Below are positions 9,891 to 19,821 of a stretch of 26,660 nucleotides of DNA, piece after piece; position 1 is the stretch's first letter, and every line of letters begins with the position of its first letter. This DNA comes from Penium margaritaceum (lineage: Eukaryota > Streptophyta > Zygnematophyceae > Desmidiales > Peniaceae). The stretch is taken from positions 71,863 through 98,522 of the forward strand of contig SZWC01004806.1 of the NCBI GenBank assembly GCA_023375785.1, given 5' to 3'. A program made the position numbers and the translations under genes. The notes below the pieces were generated by a model. That model saw nothing but the letters and a program-made list of their open reading frames with translations, searched no databases and was not told the origin of the DNA.

Positions 9891-11335
9891 AACGGAGTGC
9901 AAAGTGACGGCGCCAGAGCCCGGGTAGGATGAGGACTGTGCCGGCAAAGGAAACGGAGGCGTCGACGGCTGCAGATGGTGCGGCTGCAACACAGGTGTCG
10001 GCTGGACTGGCAAAGCGACCGGAGTGGTGGAGTTTTTGGACAAGGCCGAGGCAGCAAAACTGGCGACCACTACGTTGGCAGAGGCGAGACGGCGCTCCCG
10101 CTGGCGACGCATGGTGGCAATGATGCGCGCCTCGTCCATCGGTAGAGGGCACGTGTACCAGCCCTGCCCGAGCTGGCTACAATTGTGGCAGACCGAGCCT
10201 CCACTGCTGGACCCGGTCGATAGCTACTGCTGCTGCTGTTGACCCTTCCCTTTCTTGTTCCGACACTTCTTCTTCCCCGACGACGATGAGGTAGTTGTGA
10301 CGGGGGAGGCGACGGCCACGGAGGTGACGGCAGGGGAGGCGATAGCCTCCGTGCGCTAGAGTCGGGACTCCAGACAAGCTTCCTAAATCCGGAGAAAGAG
10401 CTCGTATGCCTACGGCATGAGGGTGCCCTGGGCCTCCATGGTGGAGAGGACGTTGTGAGAGTAGTGCACAAAGAGGTCTGCGTACGCATCAGTGGTACCG
10501 CGCTTGATGGTGAGGAGTGCGGCCAGAGGGGGTGGGGCAGACTTGCCGAGGCGACAAAGGATGTCTTCGCCCGCTGCCAATAGGAGGTGACCGTCTCGGT
10601 CTCTCCCATGTGTAGGGAGTTTAACTCCTGCAATAGGCAGCTGGTCTCACCTTTGCTGGACAGGCGATGGGGACGAGTGAGGACGTGTCACACGGCTGTA
10701 GGGTCTGGGTTGGCGCCAGCGGTGAAGTGGCCGAGGAAGGGCTTGAGGGCGAGCCGGGATGCCAGAGGGGTGACGGGGGCTAGAGCACGTACAGCAAAAC
10801 TATCGTCATAAAACTTGTCGGCCAGGGTGGGGTCATACGGGAGGATGTAGTATGCCCACAGGCCCTCACCCTGCGCCCAGATTCGGAAGCTGAGCTCCCA
10901 GCTCTGGAACTGCTTGCTAGCCTAAAGCGGTGGCGGCAATGTTGCAAAGTCCTTGTGGCTACGGCGGGTGCCCACAGTGGGCTCAAGGACGGAGGTCACT
11001 GTCTGCCGGTGGCGCTGAGTCTGCTGTTGTACTAGATAGTGTGTGGCAACAGACATAGCTGGGCTGGCGTGCCTTGGAGGGATGAATGACAACGGCGCAC
11101 TGGTGGCAGTCTGGGAGGCTGATTGCTGCAGCGCTACAAGCTGCTGCATCAAGGCAGGGAGCTATTGCAGAAGAGCAGCGAGGGGGTCAGGGTTGCCGCC
11201 AACGATGCCAGTGGGCTGATGCTGCTGCTGCTTCCGCTACTACTGCTGTTGTTGCTGCTGCAGTCGTTGCAAGAAAGGGGGGCTGGGGGTCCCCCCAACA
11301 GAGGAGGACCCCTCCCGGCTGGGGCTACCAGCCAT
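9834..11335 (-). pseudogene. gag: Copia Gag (element A), broken
   Basis: The ATG is at 11335, giving MAGSPSREGSSSVGG, a Gln-rich stretch, then WELSFRIWAQGEGLWAYYI and QELNSLHMGETETVTSYW, blocks of the copia Gag (UBN2-like) family that builds the particle shell. Stops in frame: TAG at 11240 and 11237 (inside a poly-Gln run), 11162, 10922; TGA 10688. A one-base deletion near 10572 shifts the frame, after which TAG occurs at 10410, 10383, 10356, 10224 and 9834, then 9651 before the protease. A Ser-rich and KKKCRNKKGKG basic segment precedes the zinc knuckle. Leader and PBS lie directly upstream. Confidence 0.85.
10149..10190 (-). other. Zinc knuckle of element A Gag, His replaced by Gln
   Basis: CHNCSQLGQGWYTC has the CX2CX4-X-X4C spacing of a retroviral CCHC knuckle, but the His position is Gln. 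This would weaken zinc and RNA binding. Confidence 0.8.
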
Positions 11336-11367
11336 GGTTTGGTGCCTTTTAGTTTTTTTTTGCTGAT

Positions 11368-11495
11368 GTCAGTAGTGACTTAGGATGGTGGGCGTTCTAC
11401 CCACCCTTTGGTTGTCTTTCCCCTTCCCTTTTCCCCCTTTTCTTTTATGTGTTGATGATGTCAGTAGTGACGTCAGTAGTGATGTCAGTAGTGAC
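11368..11495 (-). promoter_or_regulatory. TGACGTCA / 12-bp repeat cluster before gag
   Basis: The 12-bp unit GTCAGTAGTGAC occurs at 11368-11379 and three times in tandem at 11460-11495, creating the palindrome TGACGTCA at 11468-11475. TGACG pairs are known binding sites of plant TGA/bZIP factors (as-1 type). Element C has TGACGTCA at a matching distance from its gag ATG. Function is inferred. Confidence 0.5.
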
Positions 11496-12512
11496 ATCAG
11501 CAGCGGGATGCTGACGCCAGTAGTGGTAGTTATTGGGGTCGTTGTTGTAGCTGCTATTGTGGCTACAGCTGCTGTTGTTGCTGCTGCAGCTACTACTATT
11601 GCAGCTGCTACTACTACTGCTGCTGTTGTTACATTTGTTGGTGCTACTACCGCTGCTCCTGCTGTTGTTGATGTAAGTACGGTTGCTACTATTGCTACTG
11701 CAGCTGCTTCTGATGCTACTGTTGCGGCTGCAGCTGTGGCTGCTGCTCCTTCTGCTACTACTACTACGACTACAGTTGTAGCAGCAAATGTTGCTGACGT
11801 GGGCAACTGTGGTTGCTGTGGCTGTTGCAACAGCTAAGGAAGCTACTGTAGCTGCGGCAGAGAAGCTGGTGGGATGGGGGAATTTTTTTCTTCTTTTCGT
11901 CTATGGCAGCGGGCAGCTGCGCGTTGTTTTCTGTAAGCAATGGGCTACTGCTCGCTGCCAGCGGGCTGCTGCTCGCTGGAAGCAGCGGACTGCTGCTCGT
12001 TGCTCGCTCGCTACAGGCTGCGAGTAGCAGCAGCCGCTGCTGGCTGCTGCCGGTAGCTGCTCGCTGCTGCTGTTGCTGCAGCTGGCTGCTGCTACGGCTC
12101 GCGGCTACGACTGCTACAGCCTGCTGCGGCTGCTACTACTACACGCTGCTGCAGCTGCTACTTGCTGCTACTATTGTTCGCTACTGCTGCGGGCTACTGC
12201 TGCGGGCTGCTGTTGCGGGCTGCTATGGGCTGCTGCTGCTGCGAGCTGCAGCTGCGGGCTGCTGCTGGTGCCGGCTGCTACCAGCTGCTGCTTTTGCCTA
12301 CTGCTGCTGCTGTACGCAACTGCTGCTGGCTGCTGTTGCCACGGCTCACTGCCGTTGCCTGTAGCTGCCGCTGGTGTAGGGTGCTGCTGTTGCGTCCTGG
12401 TGCCTGTCACTACACGTGGGTGACGTTGCAACGTGCGTTGTCACCCACAGGTATCGGTCGTGGCCTGCCGCTCACCTCCTCGTGTCATGCGTGGGGGTCA
12501 GTGCTGCCAAAA

Positions 12513-12634
12513 CAATTTTGGTAGCATTTCCCCTGGCCCAATGGTCGTGGGAAAAAATCTAACACCGCCACTTGGCGGGTCAATGCCTCCGAAAAAAATC
12601 CGGCAGCATTTCCCCTGCACTGGCGCGTATGGGG
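12513..12634 (-). repeat. Direct repeat of a 40-nt leader motif
   Basis: Two copies (about 12513-12552 and 12593-12634) share GCATTTCCCCTG flanked by a T-rich or A-rich run on one side and a CGTGGG/GTATGGG end on the other. A third relative lies at 19671-19712, just upstream of gag in element B. The role is unknown. Confidence 0.6.
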
Positions 12635-12692
12635 TCTGCCGGCGTTGTCTGGCACTTGTACGCCAGTCTTCTGTTGCTATTGCTACGCTCTG

Positions 12693-12704
12693 GCTCTGAT
12701 ACCA
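12693..12704 (-). other. Primer-binding site of element A (tRNA-iMet)
   Basis: Minus-strand TGGTATCAGAGC matches the plant retrotransposon PBS complementary to the 3' end of initiator Met tRNA. It sets the inner boundary of the 5' LTR. Confidence 0.92.
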
Positions 12705-13555
12705 AGCTAGAAATCCTATGCAATAGGTTCGGGCAGCAGCGTTGTTGATGCAGCGTGCGGGCTTCCACGCTCGTTGCTTAAGTTTGCTGCCCCCTCAGTC
12801 TGCTGCTCTAGAGTCGAAGTATGGAAGCTCTGGATTTGTTACTCAGAAACGCGCACGCCAGTGTTAGCGCCTGAAAGTAGGTGAAAACTGAAAGTGACTG
12901 ATTAGGAATGAAGAATGAGCAACAATGGGAGACCCCTCCAAGTTCTAGCTCCCCCCCACTAGTGTAGAACTTGTTGCTTAGCAAACCAGCCAATCAAAAA
13001 ATAGTCTTAGACCTATTTTCTGGCAGGCAGGGTTTTCTCGGTGAGCCCTGCTAGACGCCGGACAGCCCAAAACCCGGGCGTTGTCCGTTTTGCCTAAAAA
13101 CTGGACCATACCATAAAATCGATGCTGCAAACGCAATGGTGCGGTCAGAATCAGCTAGAAAAATAGTAGCAAAGAGTTATGGCTGCCCGAACCCATGCAG
13201 TGCCTACGACAATCAGTAATGCTAAACAGGGCCACACAGCAGGAGACATGGACCCTAGGCATAGCATGATGCTGCAGACGTAATGCGACAACCAGAGACA
13301 GCGCTGGGTGCATGCAACGGCATCTGCAGTGGCAGTGACTGTGCCGGCCCGACAGCCGAGGAGGCCTGCCGATGGAGCTAAGCGCATTGCTAGAGGGAGG
13401 GGGCTCTAGCAAACGGTGAGTGGGCCTCAGCGCGCGTCGGCTCCACCGAGCGACACTCCAGCAGTGTCGAGTGTCGCCGTCAGTCATCTGCACGCCGATG
13501 TACACAAGCTAGGAGGACACAAGAGAGTACAATGAGAGATGCTCAAAAACCAACA
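12705..13555 (-). repeat. 5' LTR of element A
   Basis: About 851 bp between the PBS and the outer end (minus-strand TGTTGGTTTTTGAGC, 13550-13555 and inward). The outer 190 bp matches 4911-5099. On the sense strand it carries GATTGGCTGG (a CCAAT-type box) near 12990, a plausible promoter part. The remaining 3' two-thirds has no partner in the window. Confidence 0.75.
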
Positions 13556-13582
13556 TTACATGTGTAATGACCATAACCAACA
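13556..13582 (-). repeat. 3' LTR remnant of element B (27 bp)
   Basis: It matches 24 of 27 bases at the outer end of the B 5' LTR (21827-21853), both reading TGTTGGTTATGG on the minus strand. The outer end of element A follows at once, so A is inserted here. Confidence 0.75.
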
Positions 13583-13590
13583 CTCCCCTA
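13583..13590 (-). other. Polypurine tract of element B
   Basis: Minus-strand TAGGGGAG directly precedes TGTTGGTT, the LTR start, and lies 55 nt after the pol stop at 13646. Confidence 0.75.
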
Positions 13591-13645
13591 TGACCCTCAG
13601 ACAAACAGGCCACACACACATAGAATAGAGAACACATCACAGGGC

Positions 13646-15727
13646 TCACAGCAAGCCAACAACATGCATGGCCGTTTTGAACATGCCACTGTTGAGCGCT
13701 TTGGTGAGAAAGTCTGCATGATGCTGACGAGTGTCAACTCAGACGAACTGAACTTCTCCAGCAGCAATGTGCTCGCGTACAAAGTGATGCTTAATTTTGA
13801 TNNNNNNNNNNNNNNNNNNNNNNNNNNNNNNNNNNNNNNNNNNNNNNNNNNNNNNNNNNNNNNNNNNNNNNNNNNNNNNNNNNNNNNNNNNNNNNNNNNN
13901 NNNNNNNNNNNNNNNNNNNNNNNNNNNNNNNNNNNNNNNNNNNNNNCTGAACTTCTCCAGCAGCAATGTGCTCGCGTACAAAGTGATGCTTAATTTTGAT
14001 ATGCTTTGTGCGGGAATAATGCATGCCATTGTGCTCGGCAATTGCCTTTGCACTTTGGTTGTCACACTGTAGGGTGATGCAACCAATGGGAACACGCAAC
14101 TGATGTAACAGGCGCGACAACCACACACTCTCACACGCACCTCTGCACAGAGCCACGTACTCGGCCTCACTGGAGCTTTGAGCAACAGAGCCTTGTTTTC
14201 CACTCTTCAAGACATAGCAGTCCAAATGACAAGAAAAATGTAACCAATGCGGCTGCGAGCATCCGTGTCATGTGCCCAGTCACTGTCTGTGTAGCCATCA
14301 ATGACCACTGAAGACTGGGTACGATAGCAGAGTCCCACGCGTATAGTGGACAACGCGTAGCGGACGGCGCACAGTGCAGCCTCAAGATGTTTCTGTGGAG
14401 GCTGCTGGGAGAACTGTGCCAGGAAGTTGACAGAGAAGGTCACGTCTGCCCGAGTGGTGGTAGCGAGGTACATGAGGGAGCGGACCACACTGAGGTAGTC
14501 GGTGACATCAACGATCTCCCCCAGCTGTACTGTGTCTAGCAGTTTTAGCAGGCGCTGACCTGCTGGAGTCATCAGTGTGGACGCGGTGGGAATGTCTGCA
14601 AGTAGGGAGGTAAAACGCTCCCCTAGTGTGCGGATGTATGCAGCCTGGTGTACGTGCAGGGTGCGACGCTGGCGGTCACGCTCAAGTTCCATTCCCAGAA
14701 ACAATCATGCAGGACCTAGGTCCTTCATCTTGTACGCAGACTGCAGTAGATTCTTCACTGACTGGACAGTTGCAGGATTGGGTGAGGCAATGAGTAGATC
14801 ATCAATGTAGAGTAGTATGGCCACGAATGGCTCTGAAGGGGCACTCAAGAAGAGCGTTGGATCAACCGTGCTGCGACGGTAACCTCCCCGCTCAAGAGGC
14901 AATGCGATCTCCATGTTCCAAAAATGCGGCAATTGCTTGAGCCCATAGAGAGCCTTGTGTAGTCGCCAAACCTTGTTTGTGCCATCGGTGAAGTTTGGTG
15001 GCTTGATCATGTAGATTTCTTTGTCGAGCTTCCCATGCAAAAAGGCGTTGTTGACATCCATCTGCTCCAGTTCCCAGTCATGCTGGGCCACAAGACTCAA
15101 CAGTGCTTGAGTAGTGGTGTACCTCCCGACCGGTGCAAAAGTCTCATCAAAATCTACTCCAGGGATCTGGGAGAACCCCTTGGCCGTGAGACGAGACTTG
15201 TACCGGTCCACTGTTCCATCAGGCTTCAGCTTGTGCCGAAGGACCCATCGCGCAGAGACGGCCTTGCGGCTTGCAAGGAGATCCACGAGCTCAAAGACTC
15301 CATGCTCTTGAAGGGCTGTGAGCTCCTCTTACATGGCCTTCTCCCAGAGGTTAGCGTCTGTTGCCTCATGAGCCTGCCGGACAGTGGTAGGCTCAGGGGA
15401 AAGAGTGGGAAGACCAGGGGCCGCAAAGCATGCGGGGACATAACCAGCGACCGAGGACTCCAGAGCACTGTGGAACTCATGGGCTACAAGAGCGTAGCCA
15501 ACTAATGAGTTGGGGTGCACAACACTCACAGACAGACCTAGTGCATCGAGGCCGGTGGGTTGCACTAAGGGACTAGCTATGGAGGACGAGGCGCTGGAAC
15601 GCGTGATCCGCTGAGTGGGCTGAGAGACATTGGACGAGCCAATAGGAACAGACTCAACAGGCATCCTAGAAGAGCGGGAGAGCTCACGGGAGGGCTGAGA
15701 GGACTGTGAGGGAGGAAGAGCACGCAC
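13646..15727 (-). pseudogene. pol: Copia reverse transcriptase and RNase H (element B)
   Basis: RT blocks in order: ARWVLRHKLKPDGTVDRYKS, AKGFSQIPGVDFDETFAPVG, ELEQMDVNNAFLHGKL, HKALYGLKQLP and the intact catalytic LLYIDDLLIAS (YIDD at 14798-14809). RNase H has GYTDSDWAHD, SSSEAEYVALCRG and LQCDNQSAKAIAEHN, all acidic residues kept, then a C-terminal HHADFLTKALN ending at 13646. Damage: TAA 15329, TGA 14705 (relatives have Arg), a one-base deletion near 14212 that moves RNase H to another frame, and TGA 13739 where Trp is expected. The N run falls inside RNase H but probably hides nothing, since its flanks overlap by 54 bp. Confidence 0.93.
13748..14000. other. Assembly join: N run with 54-bp identical flanks
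   Basis: 13748-13801 equals 13947-14000, on either side of 145 N. The gap is probably false: joining the two copies restores a continuous RNase H reading frame. Confidence 0.88.
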
Positions 15728-16218
15728 TCTCTCCCCACGAGTGTAGGGCTCAGGACTAGAGATCGGAGCTTGAGATGTTTCACCTACACTAGGATCAATA
15801 ATTGGAGGGGACTCAGAGTCAGGAGATGAGTTGGGAGTAGAGTGGAAGGAGGACTATGTGGGAGTGGGTGTTGAGTGTGAGGACTCGGGACTGCCAGAGG
15901 ACAGCGAGGACGCGGGACTGCGAGCTGAGGGCAAGGACGACACAGATTCCAAGGAGGGCTCTGATGCTGTTGACTCAGAGGAGGTACGAGAGGACGAGGA
16001 GGAGGAGTCATAACCGTCCGTGGGTGTGGCAGCAGGGGATGCCATGTGAGAGGGAGAGGATGACACTCAGAGATAGGAGGCTCGAAAAGACCATCCCCCC
16101 CAAGCCGACGAAGCGAGGAGAGAGAGGAAGGAGGAGGGACATGAGACAAGTCACGGTGGAATACATCCTCAAAGAAGAGGGCGTCACAGGACTCAACGAC
16201 GCGAGAGCGGTTGGGGTC
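15728..16218 (-). pseudogene. pol: Ser/Pro-rich linker between integrase and RT (element B)
   Basis: The reading frames here give low-complexity Ser/Thr/Pro stretches, with at least one frame change between the integrase frame and the RT frame that starts near 15727. The C-terminal integrase motif SCDALFFEDVF is at the right edge. It is the counterpart of the 36-bp repeat linker in A, but has no tandem array. Confidence 0.6.
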
Positions 16219-16857
16219 CTAGAACCGCCATGCTTTTGACATGGCAGAGACACCAAGAAAGGTGCAGAGATGAGTGCGAGGGCTGAGTTTGCCGTCGCGG
16301 AAGTCCTCGGGTAACCAGACGGCAGCTACACAGTCCCAGACACGAGCCAGATGGAGGTCAGCACGGCATCCGTACCAGCGCTCAAAGGGAGTGACGTGGC
16401 AGGGGAGAGGACCGTGGGGAACATGGTTCCACACCCAAGTCATGTAGCACATCGCTTTGATTGAGAAGACGGGGGAGAGGGAGGACTCACTGAGAAGAGT
16501 ACGAACACCATCAGCAAGGGTGCGGTTCCAGCGCTCAGAGACACCATTTTGTTGGGATGTGTAGGGAGCCGAAGGCTCCATACACACCCGACGAGACGTC
16601 AAGAAGCAAGTAGTGGGACCCATGAACTCGCCACCGCGGTCACAGCAAAAAACTTTGAGCCGGTGACCAGAGGCCAATTCAGCCTGTGGCAGCCAGGACT
16701 CCAGAGTGAGACAAACATCACTTTCTTGCCAAAGGGCAAAGACCCAGAGCAGACGACTTTTCTCATGGCTGGCGTCATGAGCCAGGGGTATCGACCTACC
16801 CCCCCAAGAGCGTCATGACAGAGGACGTATCGACCTACCCCCCCAAGAGCGTCATGG
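16219..16857 (-). pseudogene. pol: Copia integrase core (element B)
   Basis: The frame 16677-16219 carries CCDRGGEFMG (second catalytic Asp) and QQNGVSERWNRT (Glu) about 35 residues apart, then MTWVWNHVPHGPL, FERWYGCRADL and FLGVSAMSKAWRF. TAG at 16219 replaces the Trp of the usual WRFWDP motif, a CTGG-to-CTAG change. Upstream a frameshift near 16660 and a local duplication (about 16789-16852, a 30-nt segment present twice) disrupt the region of the first Asp. The enzyme would insert element DNA; this copy needs at least two repairs to be read through. Confidence 0.9.
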
Positions 16858-17959
16858 GCAAGGGGTCCCATAACTTCAGCATGCAAGAGATCAAGCGGGT
16901 GGGACGTGCGGGACTCAGACGTGGAAAAAGGGGAGCCATGCATCTTACCTTGGGCACGGTCAAGGCAATTCGTAGGGCACGGGGCAGAGAACGTGTCGAC
17001 ATCAAGACCATGAGCGGACGTGTCCCAGAGCAAAGTGTCAATTGCAGCACTATGAATGTGACAAAGGCAGCAACGAAGCAACTGTGCATGTGCTAGAGTG
17101 AGAGAGCGGGCTACGTGAACAAGAGCGGTCAAGGAGGGATGTGGTGCAAATGAGGACACGTGAAACAAGCGATCACAACGAGTGTCACGCAGCAGAACAT
17201 GGCCAGTGGTGCGATGCAACACAGAGGCAATGCCACGGCTGGAGGAGAAGTCCATGCCCTGCTCGTCAAGTGTCGTAACAAACAACAGACTAAGCTCAAG
17301 AGCGGGAACGTACAGAACGTCAGGGAGAAAAAGTCCCCCCCCANGGCTACGTGAACAAGAGCGGTCAAGGAGGGATGTGGTGCAAATGAGGACACGTGAA
17401 ACAAGCGATCACAACGAGTGTCACGCAGCAGAACATGGCCAGTGGTGCGATGCAACACAGAGGCAATGCCACGGCTGGAGGAGAAGTCCATGCCCTGCTC
17501 GTCAAGTGTCGTAACAAACAACAGACTAAGCTCAAGAGCGGGAACGTACAGAACGTCAGGGAGAAAAAGTCCCCCCCCATGACCAATGAAGCGGACAACC
17601 CCAACACCCTAGACAGGGAGAAGCTGGCCAGAGCCAGTGCAAACAAAACAAACAGAGCCAACGGGACCCAGAGAAACAAACGAAGAGCGACAAGAGGTCA
17701 TGTGGAGGGTGGCCCCTGAATCAAGGATCCATAAGCCACCCGTCATGCAAATAGACGTAGGGTCACGACTCACGGCGACAATGGCAGAGCGAGGACAAAG
17801 GCGTTGACCATTGGCGTCAAGACAACGAGGAAGACTGTACGAATGCCACTGTTCAATCCACGGGACATCGACCGGGGAATAACCCTGAACATGACCGGGG
17901 GGCAGCGCACGAAGAGGCGAATCAACGGCACACGCAAGGCCCCCCTCAACCGAACGCAC
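16858..17959 (-). pseudogene. pol: Copia protease and gag-pre-integrase (element B)
   Basis: The protease site WILDSGATLHMT is intact, with the catalytic Asp at 17720-17722. It continues as GSGQLLPV, then TAG at 17609 where Gln is likely, then GVVRFIGHGG and FPDVLYVPALELS. The gag-pre-integrase part follows with LCHIHSAAIDTLL, CPTNCLDRAQGKMHG and HPLDLLHAEVMGPL. Apart from that TAG the frame is open once the assembly duplication 17109-17579 is collapsed. Confidence 0.9.
17109..17579. other. Assembly join: 235-bp exact duplication around N 17344
   Basis: 17109-17343 is repeated as 17345-17579, ending in the same C-rich run. Another unmerged overlap of contig ends. Confidence 0.93.
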
Positions 17960-18412
17960 ACTCTCACGTCCCTGATCACGGAGGTGACATTGGTGAACGA
18001 CACAAGAGAGTGCAGAGTCCAGCTGGCGGTCGTCCTCACAAGGCCCGGTGATGAGAACGCCAGATGAGGGACGCTGGGAGCTGGGGGTGGAGGATGCCCA
18101 CGGCGGAGGAGAGTAGAAGCCAGAGGGAGGTCCGAAGTAGATAGGGCCGCCAAACCCTGGGGGCCAACCCTAGAGGGCGGGCGGGAGCGGTGAGGAGAGA
18201 TCAATGCTATAGGCAGTAGCTGCGAGGGAGGAGGAGGAGCGAGCAGAGCCTCTACCAGACCCTGTGGAGGTGGAGGAGCGTGCGGAACCATTACCAGGAC
18301 CACCACTAGACCCTATGGAGTATGCCCAGTGTGCACGCATGGCTGAGGCAAGGCGAGCATCGATAGGTGGGTCAGGGCACTTGGGCGCCCCATGACCGGT
18401 GGCACCGCAGTT
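17960..18412 (-). pseudogene. gag: Gag C-terminal / protease spacer (element B)
   Basis: The gag frame continues past the TAG at 18413 through the second half of the zinc knuckle (NCGATGHGAPKC), a Ser/Gly-rich stretch and a Pro/Gly/Phe segment, to the protease frame. One further stop, TAG at 18170, lies in PPAL-stop-GW, where CAG is the likely parent. Confidence 0.75.
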
Positions 18413-18418
18413 CTAGCA
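18377..18418 (-). other. CCHC zinc knuckle of element B Gag with a TAG inside
   Basis: Cys-(stop)-Asn-Cys-GATG-His-GAPK-Cys keeps the exact CX2CX4HX4C spacing, with TAG (18413-18415) as the residue after the first Cys. Confidence 0.9.
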
Positions 18419-19645
18419 CGTAACAGTGCTGGCACTTGAAGTGGGGAATGTGGCGCCAGCAGAACCACGACCCTTACCACCCCTGCACTGCCCGCCATCG
18501 CTAGAGCCACTCTCGTGACCTCTACCTTTACCATCCCCCCCACCTCGACCACCCCCTTGAGCTGCAAGAGATGTGGCAGTAGTGGTAGATGCAGCGGTGG
18601 AGGATGAGCCAGAGGCAGAAGAGGTGGAGGAAGAAGGGAGTGCGGTGGCTGCTCCTGCAATGGCAGTGCGATGAATGCGGTTTTTGTGTAGTGAGCTCCA
18701 CCAGTCGGTCAGATGTTTGAAGGTGAACTCCCACAATGCACCAATGCCTAGGGGTGCATCAGCGGGAACGGGGATGGCAACCAGTCGCTCAAGCTCTCTG
18801 GCCTTCACCTTGCGAAAGATGTCACTCAGCTCCGGGATGAGGCCGTTAATGATGGAGAGAACAACAGGGAGCTGACCAGGGGCGACCTTGCCGAGATCGT
18901 GCAGCACTCGTAGACTGCGAGCCCAATAGGCATCAGCAGTCTCATCAGCACGCATAGAGAGCGTGTTGAAATGGACGGTGAGGAAACTTTCCGATGCATG
19001 TCCAGTCACTGTCCTGCACCGCTTGATCAGTGCGTAAGCACCAACCGGGTCAGCAGGGGTGCGGCGTGCAGTGTCAGCATTGTAGGACCCGATCTCATCA
19101 GTGAGATCGTCACGTCCAGCACGAATGAAAGCACGGACAACACGTGCAGAATCAGACTTGACTGGTACAAAAGGTGGAGTGGCTGAGGGATTGGGTTCAT
19201 GGTAGTATTCCCAGAGCTGCTCCCCCTGCGCCCAGGCACTGAAACAAACCTCCCAAGAGTGGAATGTGAGATTGGAGGTAAAGTGGGGTGGAGCAAAGTC
19301 AAAGTCAGGCTTGCGCTGCACTGATGGGGCAAGCGCTTTGGTTGCAGCTGCGCCGGTGGCTGCGGTGACTGCAAGCAGATCAGAGGAGGATGAGCCAGTA
19401 GTAGCAGAAGCGGGGGAGGTGGAGAATGCTGCAACAATGTCGGTAGACTGAGTGCTGTGCAGTGCAGGTTGGAGGCGGTTAAGGACCAGGTCAGCAATGT
19501 GGTCGGCAAAGGTCTCTTGGTCAACCTGCTCAACACACAGCTTCTTTTCAGTGACGCGCTGAGCAGTGAGAGCTGCCTGCAGCGCATTATGCTCATGCTG
19601 AAGCTCAACTTGCAGGGCCCTGTATTGGTCATCGTCAAATGGCAT
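18413..19645 (-). CDS. gag: Copia Gag (element B), open to the zinc knuckle
   Basis: ATG at 19645 starts MPFDDDQYRALQVELQ; 410 codons are open to the TAG at 18413. Visible parts: a heptad-like N-terminal helix rich in Gln/Leu (residues 1-60), an Ala/Ser-rich linker, then the copia Gag core with HSWEVCFSAWAQGEQLWEYY, FNTLSMRADETADAYWARSL and LIPELSDIFRKV, and a basic Gly/Arg-rich tail before the zinc knuckle. An upstream in-frame GTG at 19825 exists, but 19646-19825 reads as leader-like sequence, so the ATG is preferred. The core is intact and could in principle be translated; the TAG removes the zinc knuckle and all of pol. Confidence 0.82.
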   Translation of the reverse strand: MPFDDDQYRALQVELQHEHNALQAALTAQRVTEKKLCVEQVDQETFADHIADLVLNRLQPALHSTQSTDIVAAFSTSPASATTGSSSSDLLAVTAATGAAATKALAPSVQRKPDFDFAPPHFTSNLTFHSWEVCFSAWAQGEQLWEYYHEPNPSATPPFVPVKSDSARVVRAFIRAGRDDLTDEIGSYNADTARRTPADPVGAYALIKRCRTVTGHASESFLTVHFNTLSMRADETADAYWARSLRVLHDLGKVAPGQLPVVLSIINGLIPELSDIFRKVKARELERLVAIPVPADAPLGIGALWEFTFKHLTDWWSSLHKNRIHRTAIAGAATALPSSSTSSASGSSSTAASTTTATSLAAQGGGRGGGDGKGRGHESGSSDGGQCRGGKGRGSAGATFPTSSASTVTC

Positions 19646-19670
19646 GTTTCCAGTGACGTGGCTCTGCCGT

Positions 19671-19712
19671 GAAAATTCTGGCAGAGTTTCCCTTGTCCCT
19701 GTGGGCGTGGGA
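19671..19712 (-). repeat. Leader motif shared with element A
   Basis: It contains GGCAGAGTTTCCC and GGGCGTGGG, resembling the pair at 12513-12634. It ends about 26 nt before the gag ATG. Confidence 0.45.
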
Positions 19713-19821
19713 AGTGTGTGGTGAGGGCGTCGGAAGTTCGCTACAAGGAAACAACCTGGACGCACAAACACGCCTACACAGAAAAGGCAGGACAAGAGAA
19801 AGAGACCGAGAGAAACCAAGC

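Larger units (their letters stand above)
11336..12692 (-). other. Long triplet-rich 5' leader of element A
   Basis: Between PBS and gag lie about 1.36 kb. On the element's sense strand 11530-12400 is a diverged GCA/GCT/ACA triplet tract, open in several frames on both strands purely because of its triplet pattern. A sense ORF at 11830-11369 (153 codons, Ala/Thr/Val-rich) ends about 30 nt before gag. A purine-rich tract (about 11405-11450) and a TGAC cluster lie near the gag end, and a direct repeat at 12513-12634 near the PBS end. It may be a structured leader. Confidence 0.7.
4911..13555 (-). mobile_element. Element A: decayed Ty1/copia retrotransposon
   Basis: From right to left: 5' LTR, tRNA-iMet PBS, triplet-rich leader, gag, protease, integrase, repeat-bearing linker, RT, RNase H, PPT, 3' LTR fragment. 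The order integrase before RT defines the copia (Pseudoviridae) class. At least 16 TAG and 5 TGA codons, no TAA, and three or four frameshifts break the polyprotein. Active-site residues of protease, integrase and RT are changed. Two assembly duplications lie inside it (7513-8127, 9356-9890), so the true length is about 8.1 kb. Confidence 0.9.

Noticed and set aside
11903..12364. Plus-strand ORF rich in Leu, Cys and Ala
   Set aside because: It is the translation of a CTG/GCT triplet tract that is open in several frames on both strands; it lies antisense to the element A leader.
13802..13946. A real 145-bp unsequenced insert in RNase H
   Set aside because: The 54 bp on either side are identical, and joining them restores the frame.
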